From Bacteroidaceae bacterium (GTDB lineage Bacteria > Bacteroidota > Bacteroidia > Bacteroidales > Bacteroidaceae): 35,461 nt of DNA. The translations under genes and the position numbers were made by a program. Positions 5,596 to 11,121 of this stretch are shown here, piece after piece; position 1 is the stretch's first letter; each line of letters starts with the position of its first letter. The notes below the pieces were generated by a model. The model was not told where the DNA came from, did not search any database, and worked only from the letters and a program-made list of their open reading frames with translations. The stretch covers positions 1 to 35,461 of the forward strand of contig JAGCXU010000096.1 of NCBI GenBank assembly GCA_017961145.1, read 5' to 3'.

Positions 5596-8507
5596 TCGGT
5601 GGAGGTGATGGCGGATTTGTCCTTTACCTTGTTGGGCAAGCCTGGACCTTGCACGGATTCGCCCCTTTGCTCACGTTCGTAAAGGCGACCGTTTAAGTTC
5701 AAGAGATACTGCAGGATGTCTGTCTCCATGTTTACCCCATAGGCTTCGCGAACGGCTTTGTCGAGGCGCGCCTGTATTTCCGAGACGGGATTCTCTGGTG
5801 TGTCGTCCATGAAGCGATAGAGTTGGCGAAGGGTATAGTTGTATTTTTGCATCACCTCGTTACGCTTGTCACGGAGGGCCTTGGCTTGCTTTGCAACTTC
5901 CTCTATCTGCTTTACGGTTGGGTTCTGCGGCCAAGGGAAAGAGTCGAAGACACTATCAGAGGTATATCTAAATCTAGCAGTAAGTGTCGAGCACCTTGCT
6001 GTAAACCATTCCCAATGGACAGAGGATTGCAGAATGCCAAACGAATAGTCATCGTCGAGAGGGAAGGCTTGCAGGGCGTCGCCTGGGTTAATATCTTTGC
6101 TTACAAACTCGAAGATAGGACGCTTCGTCACGCGCGAACATACTATATATCTGTCTATGGTGTCGATAATGTCCATCAGTTCGTTGCGGGCATATGACAA
6201 TGTCCACCAGCGATCAAAGAAGTTCTTGTGGTGGTGATTTAGTCGAGCAGTGGGGTTGACCCTTCTTAAATCTTCGTTCCTTTTTTCCTCTTTGTCTGCT
6301 TTTTCCTTGCGCACAGGATAGACATTTTTGCGAAGATGGTCGTACAGTTCCTTGTACGAGGTCACTTCGAACACGTCTTTTGCTTTGCGGAAGTCTATCA
6401 CATAACGTTGGGGCTGCGAATTAATTTGGCCTAACAATTCATCGCCAATAAGGAATGGATGAACTACTTCGGCATTTTTCTTGTCGTTCAGGAAGTGTTT
6501 CGCCTGTTCTAAGGTTAGAAGGAAATGCGCATTACCCTGTGTTTGGCCTTGATAGCAGGCAGAAGAATCTTTATTGCATTTGAGCGTTTGAGCCTTCGTT
6601 ACATCCGAGAGGCTGAGGGCCGAATTGATTTCGTCCATTTCGTAATGCTCGAAAGGCGAATCCTTGCTGTCGCCCACCTGAAAGGTCAGTACCTTTTTCC
6701 GCCGTTCCTCGCCTTTCTTCCAGGTCGCAATAGAAACATAGACAGCCGCATCGCCCGACCATACCTTTGTTGAAACAGAGTCGAGAAGCGTGCCTCCGTT
6801 CCCTACGATGTAGTCGAGGCCGCCCATTCGGGAATAGTTCTGACGGATTGTGTTTGTGCCTACGAGACCTGCATACTGGCCTTCCTTCATCAGTTCGTGT
6901 GCCTTGCGGAACCAATAGACGCAGAAGTCGGCACGGCCTGGAACGTCTGGGAACTTCTGCCGAACACGGTCTACGTAGGCGGCTCCCAGCTCCTCCACCA
7001 TCTTGTTCTTCGACTGATAAGGCGGATTGCCTATCACGACATCAAACTCGGGCCAATCGGCAAACAAGGCATCTTCGCAGAGGATATTGTCATCCAGGTT
7101 GTCAAGAGGCAGGGTGCTGTCGAAGTCGTATGAACTTCCATAAGACGCAATTCGTTTTTGATAGCTTATCTCGCAGACTTCCTTTGCTATCATCATTGTC
7201 ATCTTGGCTATTTCAACGGCCATTGGCTGAATATCAATACCAAAGAACTGTTTTGTGCTGATGACGGATGCAAAATTGAATGCAACCTTTTTCGAGAATT
7301 GTGCAACAGCCTTCTTCTTGTTGAAACTGGGGAACTCGAAAAGACGGTCGATAAGCAGACACTCCAATTCCTTCATCTCGCGATAAGCCACAAACAGGAA
7401 GTTGCCGCATCCGCAAGCAGGGTCGAGCACACGATACTCGCCCATCTGGCGACGCAAGTCAAACAGTTCCTCTATCGTTCTCGCATTTTCAATTTTCTGT
7501 TTCCAAGGACGGATAATGGTGGGCGTTATGACATGAAGCATATCCACTTCGCTTGTAAAATGTGCCCCGTATTTGTGGCGTTCGTTCGACCTCATTGTGC
7601 CCTCGAACAATGCACCGAAGATGGAGGGATTGATTTTTGTCCAGTCCTTGTCTGCCACCTCTTTCAGCACTTCAAGGCAATGACGGTCAAGATCCACAAT
7701 GTCCACGTCTTTGAACAACCCTCCGTTGAAGTAACGGATATCCTTGAACCTGCCAGCCCTTGCAGGTTTGTCGCTTGCCATCTGGCGGAACAGACCGCTT
7801 ATTTCGTCGTAAGGGTCACGGCTGCCGTCAAGGCAGTCTTGAAGAATTTGCGTGAAAAAGTTCTTGGGTAAAAGCTCAACATCTTCAGAGAAGAGAGCCA
7901 AGACACATTGCAGAATGAAGTGCTGGGCACGAGTAATGTCTTCCTTCTTTTCAATCGTCAAGTACTGATATAATTCGCCTATCAGGTTGGCGGCGTCCCT
8001 CGAAATACTTTCTGTATTGTTTTGGAAGGATGGTGTCTTACCCTCCAAAAAAGAGAGGCATGAGTATCGCTCTGGCAATTCCTCAAGGGAGACTTCATCA
8101 ACTTTGTTGCACTCATCATAGATGATGAACTTGTCGAAATTGCAAAGCACAATGTAACGAGGCTTCCTGCATCCGGGGCCAATGTCTCTGGAAGGGACCA
8201 GATTCATCCAGTAGTCACGCGCCTGTGGAAAATGAGATTCAAGGTTTGCGACGTTTTTCTTTTTCATCTCTATGAGAACTCCATCGCGATTGACTGGACT
8301 CCACAAACAGTCAATGTATTTAGTCGAACTTGACTCGTCTTCCTGTACTTTTACCCTTGCCTCCAGACTTCCTCCAGCCTCGAAGACACCTTTTTGCCCA
8401 AAGGCACAAAAGAGACGGTCACAGAAAATCTGAGCCTGACCTTTCTCGTCACCCTTTAGATTGTTCCTTACGTACGAAACAAATTCTTCTATATCTTCCC
8501 TGTTCAT
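5577..8507 (-). CDS. MmeI-like type IIL restriction-modification enzyme
   Basis: A 976-residue single-chain restriction endonuclease and adenine methyltransferase of the MmeI (type IIL/IIG) kind. The N-terminal nuclease shows D66 followed by E80-M-K82, matching the D...ExK layout of MmeI. A helical spacer follows (about 160-310). The motif YGAHFTS (about 313-319) precedes methyltransferase motif I LDPACGCGNF (361-370). Motif IV is NPPY (494-497), followed by VEELGAAYVDRVRQ, a block typical of MmeI relatives. The target-recognition region lies at about 620-900. Such enzymes cut at a fixed distance from an asymmetric site and methylate one strand; the site cannot be read from sequence. The frame is intact and all motifs are present, so it is probably active. 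A consensus promoter lies at 8535-8566 and the terminator at 4470-4496. Confidence 0.88.
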   Translation of the reverse strand: MNREDIEEFVSYVRNNLKGDEKGQAQIFCDRLFCAFGQKGVFEAGGSLEARVKVQEDESSSTKYIDCLWSPVNRDGVLIEMKKKNVANLESHFPQARDYWMNLVPSRDIGPGCRKPRYIVLCNFDKFIIYDECNKVDEVSLEELPERYSCLSFLEGKTPSFQNNTESISRDAANLIGELYQYLTIEKKEDITRAQHFILQCVLALFSEDVELLPKNFFTQILQDCLDGSRDPYDEISGLFRQMASDKPARAGRFKDIRYFNGGLFKDVDIVDLDRHCLEVLKEVADKDWTKINPSIFGALFEGTMRSNERHKYGAHFTSEVDMLHVITPTIIRPWKQKIENARTIEELFDLRRQMGEYRVLDPACGCGNFLFVAYREMKELECLLIDRLFEFPSFNKKKAVAQFSKKVAFNFASVISTKQFFGIDIQPMAVEIAKMTMMIAKEVCEISYQKRIASYGSSYDFDSTLPLDNLDDNILCEDALFADWPEFDVVIGNPPYQSKNKMVEELGAAYVDRVRQKFPDVPGRADFCVYWFRKAHELMKEGQYAGLVGTNTIRQNYSRMGGLDYIVGNGGTLLDSVSTKVWSGDAAVYVSIATWKKGEERRKKVLTFQVGDSKDSPFEHYEMDEINSALSLSDVTKAQTLKCNKDSSACYQGQTQGNAHFLLTLEQAKHFLNDKKNAEVVHPFLIGDELLGQINSQPQRYVIDFRKAKDVFEVTSYKELYDHLRKNVYPVRKEKADKEEKRNEDLRRVNPTARLNHHHKNFFDRWWTLSYARNELMDIIDTIDRYIVCSRVTKRPIFEFVSKDINPGDALQAFPLDDDYSFGILQSSVHWEWFTARCSTLTARFRYTSDSVFDSFPWPQNPTVKQIEEVAKQAKALRDKRNEVMQKYNYTLRQLYRFMDDTPENPVSEIQARLDKAVREAYGVNMETDILQYLLNLNGRLYEREQRGESVQGPGLPNKVKDKSAITSTDCVKMI

Positions 8508-8534
8508 CGTTGGAGAATATTATTCTTTCGTCTG

Positions 8535-8566
8535 CAAATATACAACTTTTCCCTGAGACTTGCAAA
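8535..8566 (-). promoter_or_regulatory. Consensus promoter of the type IIL restriction-modification gene
   Basis: On the minus strand TTTG (8566-8563), 20 nt, TATATTTG (8542-8535), then about 28 nt to the ATG at 8507. It is a perfect match to the Bacteroidetes -33/-7 pattern. Confidence 0.8.
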
Positions 8567-8581
8567 AGATTTACAAAAAAT

Positions 8582-8618
8582 GATGACATCGTGACATCGT
8601 GACATCGTGACATTAAGG
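8582..8618 (+). repeat. GTGACATTAAGG element, copy B
   Basis: Four TGACATCG-type units in tandem, ending in GTGACATTAAGG (core 8607-8618). The orientation is opposite to copy A (216-250), so A and B form an inverted pair around the primase-to-restriction region. The stretch 8619-8715 that follows is very AT-rich and shows no gene. Confidence 0.7.
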
Positions 8619-8715
8619 TGGTGCGAGGTATGCAATTTCTGTGTATAATTAAATATTATATAATATTATATATAATAAACCTATAGGATACAAGTGCTGT
8701 GTGTATGCGGTAAGT

Positions 8716-8750
8716 CCTTAATGTCACTTTGTCACTTTGTCATTGTCACG
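8716..8750 (-). repeat. GTGACATTAAGG element, copy C, with a fossil primase tail
   Basis: Core CCTTAATGTCAC on the plus strand at 8716-8727, with GTGACA units beyond it, in the same orientation as copy A. Read on the minus strand the flanking codons give RCCKNVTMTK then stop, similar to the KCWTKIVTSDK tail of the primase-like gene. It looks like the remains of a second primase 3' end. Confidence 0.6.
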
Positions 8751-8769
8751 TTTTTGCAGCACCTACTAT

Positions 8770-8901
8770 AAAATCGCTCAAAATGCTGCTGAAAATCGCT
8801 TGAAGGTTGCGAGTAAGCGAGTGAAGAGTGATGCTCGCATTGACTTTGCCGAGCGAGAGCAAGCTCGACGCAAAAATCGCTCAAATTGCTGCTGAAAATC
8901 G
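8770..8901. repeat. Direct repeat pair of 28 bp, 104 bp apart
   Basis: The 28-bp segments at 8770-8797 and 8874-8901 differ at one position; both contain GCTGCTGAAAATCG. They lie in the gene-free interval 8567-9222, just upstream of the HU promoter, whose -33 box starts 21 nt after the second copy. Confidence 0.75.
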
Positions 8902-8921
8902 GCCAAAATCGATGCCCGAAA

Positions 8922-8953
8922 TTTGGTAGTGTCGGAAAAATTTCGTACCTTTG
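8922..8953 (+). promoter_or_regulatory. Consensus promoter of the HU-like gene
   Basis: TTTG (8922-8925), 20 nt, TACCTTTG (8946-8953): a full consensus match. It predicts a leader of about 265 nt before the HU-like ATG at 9223. The leader contains a segment at 9053-9110 with 22-bp-like periodicity and a hairpin repeat at its end. No known riboswitch was recognised. Confidence 0.75.
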
Positions 8954-9180
8954 TAGTGGATTTAGAACAGAGGTTCAAGGCATCGAAAACAGGGCCCGTT
9001 TCCGCTGCATGAACTGACGCTCAGGAATCCACCACAACGTGAAAGAAAGCAAAACGCGACGTGTTGAAAGTGGCCACGCAGCATGTTGAGTTTGCAGACG
9101 TCACACGGGATAACAAATGGAGTTGAGAGAAAATTAACCTTAAAAATCTAACCAAACTGCCCAAGCCCCTGCTTGCAGTT

Positions 9181-9212
9181 CCCTCCCACTCGGGGGAGGG
9201 TTAGGGAGAGGG
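9181..9212 (+). repeat. GC-rich hairpin repeat (R2) in the HU leader, next to the start codon
   Basis: Stem CCCTCCC (9181-9187) with GGGAGGG (9194-9200), then TTAGGGAGAGGGG. The GGGAGAGGGG tail lies 10 nt before the ATG at 9223, so the repeat may supply the ribosome-binding sequence. Confidence 0.65.
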
Positions 9213-9222
9213 GTCGTACATT

Positions 9223-9687
9223 ATGATCAATTACAGTATCGCCATCCTTTCGTGCAAGCCTGGCACGAAGAAGACCGAACAAACCTATGCCACCAAGGCT
9301 TACGGAACCGCTCAGGTTCACGAAGTACTCGACCTCGACGACTTCTGCCGTCACATCGCCGACCACAACTCGCCTTTCTCCAAGGGCACCGTGAAGGGCA
9401 TCCTGACCGACGCAGTCGCTTGTCTGCGTGAGCAACTCCTTGCCGGCAACAAGGTCAATCTGGGCGACCTCGGCGCTTTCAGTGTGGAACTCGCTTGCGA
9501 GGGCGCAGACACCACCGAGGAGTTCAACGCTCAGAAAATCAAGGCCGTGAATGTCCGCTGGGCTCCCGGTCCTGAGTTCAAGGATCTCCGCGCCGATGCC
9601 GAGTTCAACCTCGTACCCTCGCGCAAGGCACAGGCCGACGCCATCGAAGTAATTAGGAACGAGGAGACTATCCAGGGGCTTGAGTAA
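9223..9687 (+). CDS. HU-like (HU/IHF-related) DNA-binding protein
   Basis: A 154-residue protein of the Bacteroidetes HU-related family (the histone-like proteins with a flexible extension). It starts MINYSIAILSCKPGTKKTEQ, then an N-terminal strand region, followed by the helix block VHEVLDLDDFCRHIADHNSP and KGTVKGILTDAVACLREQLL. The NLGDLGAFSVEL block corresponds to the conserved GxFxxxxR beta region of HU. Such proteins bend DNA and are commonly followed in Bacteroidales by smalltalk and amidase genes; here smalltalk follows but no amidase is seen. Its long leader is driven from the promoter at 8922-8953. The gene is GC-rich and intact. Confidence 0.85.
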   Translation: MINYSIAILSCKPGTKKTEQTYATKAYGTAQVHEVLDLDDFCRHIADHNSPFSKGTVKGILTDAVACLREQLLAGNKVNLGDLGAFSVELACEGADTTEEFNAQKIKAVNVRWAPGPEFKDLRADAEFNLVPSRKAQADAIEVIRNEETIQGLE

Positions 9688-9701
9688 AGACCCACCCCCG
9701 T

Positions 9702-9781
9702 CCTCCGTCGCAAATGGGATTTGCTCCCCTTTGTGGGGCCGCAATGACATTCAGTCATTGCTCTAAAGACCCCAGTCGCCC
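9702..9781 (+). repeat. Three-hairpin structured repeat, copy R3
   Basis: Hairpin 1: GCAAAT (9710-9715), loop GGG, ATTTGC (9719-9724). Hairpin 2: CCCC (9726-9729), loop TTTGT, GGGG (9735-9738). Hairpin 3: GCAATGAC (9741-9748), loop ATTCA, GTCATTGC (9754-9761). Then TCTAAAGACCCCAGTCGCCC and a fourth hairpin CCCCTCC/GGAGGGG (9779-9798). An inverted copy lies at 10016-10096 with compensating changes in stems 1 and 3. Confidence 0.85.
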
Positions 9782-9823
9782 CTCCCTGAAAGGAGGGGGG
9801 GAAGGGTGTGGACTCACTCTAAA

Positions 9824-9862
9824 CTCTCCCCCCTCTCTCTCGGAGAGGGCTGGGGTGAGGCC
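9824..9862 (-). repeat. GC-rich hairpin repeat (R4), same type as R6
   Basis: Stem CCCTCTC (9831-9837), 5-nt loop, GAGAGGG (9843-9849), next to CTGGGGTGAGG. Read on the minus strand it matches the repeat at 11401-11430 inside the U32 gene (CCTCACCCCAGCCCTCTC, then GAGAGGG). Confidence 0.75.
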
Positions 9863-9896
9863 CTAACCGCTAACCGCTAACCGCTAACCACTAAAA
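9863..9896 (+). repeat. CTAACCG heptamer tandem repeat
   Basis: Heptamers at 9863, 9870, 9877 and 9884 (the last CTAACCA), followed by a decayed unit CTAAAAA. The array ends 5 nt before the smalltalk ATG at 9902, where a ribosome-binding site would be expected. Confidence 0.85.
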
Positions 9897-9901
9897 ATGC
9901 C

Positions 9902-10000
9902 ATGAAAAAAGAAACTTGGAAATTCATCATCCAGACGATAGTCGCGATTCTGACGGCTATCCTGACCACCTTGGGCGTCACCAGTTGCATGGGCGTCTGA
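9902..10000 (+). CDS. Smalltalk protein (32 residues)
   Basis: The peptide starts MKKETWKFIIQTIVAILTAI and ends LTTLGVTSCMGV. It is a clear member of the tiny Bacteroidales family called smalltalk, which usually follows HU-like genes and precedes N-acetylmuramoyl-L-alanine amidase genes. It has a short charged start, one hydrophobic helix, and a Cys near the end (GVTSC) that resembles a lipobox but sits at the C-terminus. Its function is unknown; a membrane location is likely. It is embedded between two inverted copies of the structured repeat (9702-9781 and 10016-10096). A partly deleted second copy follows at 10113-10175. Confidence 0.85.
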   Translation: MKKETWKFIIQTIVAILTAILTTLGVTSCMGV

Positions 10001-10015
10001 ACACCCCTCCATAAA

Positions 10016-10096
10016 GGGCGACTGGGGTCTTTAGAGGAGCCACTGAATGTGGCTCCGGCCCCACAAAGGGGAGCGACTTCCCAGTCGCAACGGAGG
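10016..10096 (-). repeat. Three-hairpin structured repeat, copy R5 (inverted)
   Basis: Plus-strand arms: GGAGCCAC (10036-10043) with GTGGCTCC (10049-10056); CCCC (10059-10062) with GGGG (10068-10071); GCGACT (10073-10078) with AGTCGC (10083-10088). Read on the minus strand it aligns end to end with 9702-9781. Loops and linkers are the same apart from one substitution and one loop base. Six stem pairs differ, all by compensating changes. Confidence 0.85.
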
Positions 10097-10112
10097 GCAA
10101 GGGAGGGGGTCT

Positions 10113-10175
10113 TCCATTACGGCCATTCTGACCACCTTGGGCGTCACAAGTTGCATGGGCTTAGGTCCAATCTAG
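10113..10175 (+). pseudogene. Truncated second smalltalk copy
   Basis: The frame reads SITAILTTLGVTSCMGLGPI then TAG, matching the last 18 residues of the smalltalk peptide at 9902-10000 almost exactly. The N-terminal half, including the start codon, is gone; the preceding DNA is the GC-rich flank of repeat R5. It is therefore a duplicated copy broken at a repeat junction. Confidence 0.75.
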
Positions 10176-10213
10176 AAAATTAAGCGAGCAAAAGAATAAA
10201 AGTAGGAAAATGC

Positions 10214-10244
10214 TTTGTTTTTTGCTCGCTTATTCGTAAATTTG
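10214..10244 (+). promoter_or_regulatory. Promoter of metA
   Basis: TTTG (10214-10217), 19 nt, TAAATTTG (10237-10244), then 19 nt to the ATG at 10264. It is a good Bacteroidetes consensus match. Confidence 0.7.
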
Positions 10245-10263
10245 CAGTGGAAAAGCATCAATT

Positions 10264-11121
10264 ATGCCGCTTGAACTGCCAAAAAGAGTGCCCGTAGCAC
10301 AACCGCTGCGAATTGCCATCCTCAACCTGATGCCAAAAAAGATTGAGGCAGAGGCCGATTATGCACGACTGCTCTCCGCTTCTCCACTGCCCCTCGAGGT
10401 GCATCTGATGAAGGTGAGGTCGCACGTCTGCAAAAACACGTCGGCCGAGCACATGCAGGCCTACTACCGCTTCTTCGACGAGATGCGCGAGGAACGCTTC
10501 GACGGCTTCATCATCACCGGAGCGCCTGTGGAACTGCTTGAATTCGAGCAGGTTGACTACTGGGACGAACTCTGCGACATCTTCGCGTGGGCTCGCACGC
10601 ACGTGGCGAGTACATTATTCATCTGTTGGGCCGCTCAGGCGGGGCTCTACTACCACTACGGCGTCAGGAAATACCCCCTCGGGGAGAAGATGTTCGGCAT
10701 CTTCCCACAAGTGCCGCTCCTGCCCGAACTGCCCATCTTCACAGGCTTCGACGACGTCTTCAACATGCCTCACAGCCGACACACGGAGGTCCGCGAGGAA
10801 GACATCCTCAAGGTTCCGGAACTGACACTCATCGCGAAGGGAGCGCTCAGCGGCGTCTCGATGGTAATGGCGCGCGGAGGGAAAGACATCTTCGTCACGG
10901 GCCACGCGGAATATGCGCCCATGAGGCTCGACACGGAGTACAGGCGCGATCTTGGAAAAGGATTGCCCATAAAAATGCCCTACAACTACTATCGGGAGGA
11001 CGACCCGGAGAAGGGACCGCTCGTCACTTGGCGCGGACACGGAACGATGCTCTTCCAGAACTGGCTGAACCATTATGTCTATCAGGAAACGTCCTACGAC
11101 ATTGATGAGATACATTCTTGA
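10264..11121 (+). CDS. metA: Homoserine O-acyltransferase, probably O-acetyltransferase
   Basis: MetA activates homoserine for methionine synthesis. The 285-residue protein has the glutamine-amidotransferase-like fold motifs TGAPVE (85-90), the nucleophile C121 in FICWAAQAG, and the catalytic His-Glu segment VTGHAEY. The residue equivalent to position 111 of the E. coli enzyme is E90. In this family Glu there is known to favour acetyl-CoA and Gly succinyl-CoA, so acetyl transfer is predicted. The protein is about 20 residues shorter than usual (C121 against C142 in E. coli). The conserved block containing ENIFVxD, normally between the LPxxLPA start and the PLRIxILNLMP segment, is missing, and no upstream in-frame extension supplies it. 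Its 3' end overlaps the U32 gene by 17 nt, so the two are coupled. Confidence 0.88.
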   Translation: MPLELPKRVPVAQPLRIAILNLMPKKIEAEADYARLLSASPLPLEVHLMKVRSHVCKNTSAEHMQAYYRFFDEMREERFDGFIITGAPVELLEFEQVDYWDELCDIFAWARTHVASTLFICWAAQAGLYYHYGVRKYPLGEKMFGIFPQVPLLPELPIFTGFDDVFNMPHSRHTEVREEDILKVPELTLIAKGALSGVSMVMARGGKDIFVTGHAEYAPMRLDTEYRRDLGKGLPIKMPYNYYREDDPEKGPLVTWRGHGTMLFQNWLNHYVYQETSYDIDEIHS

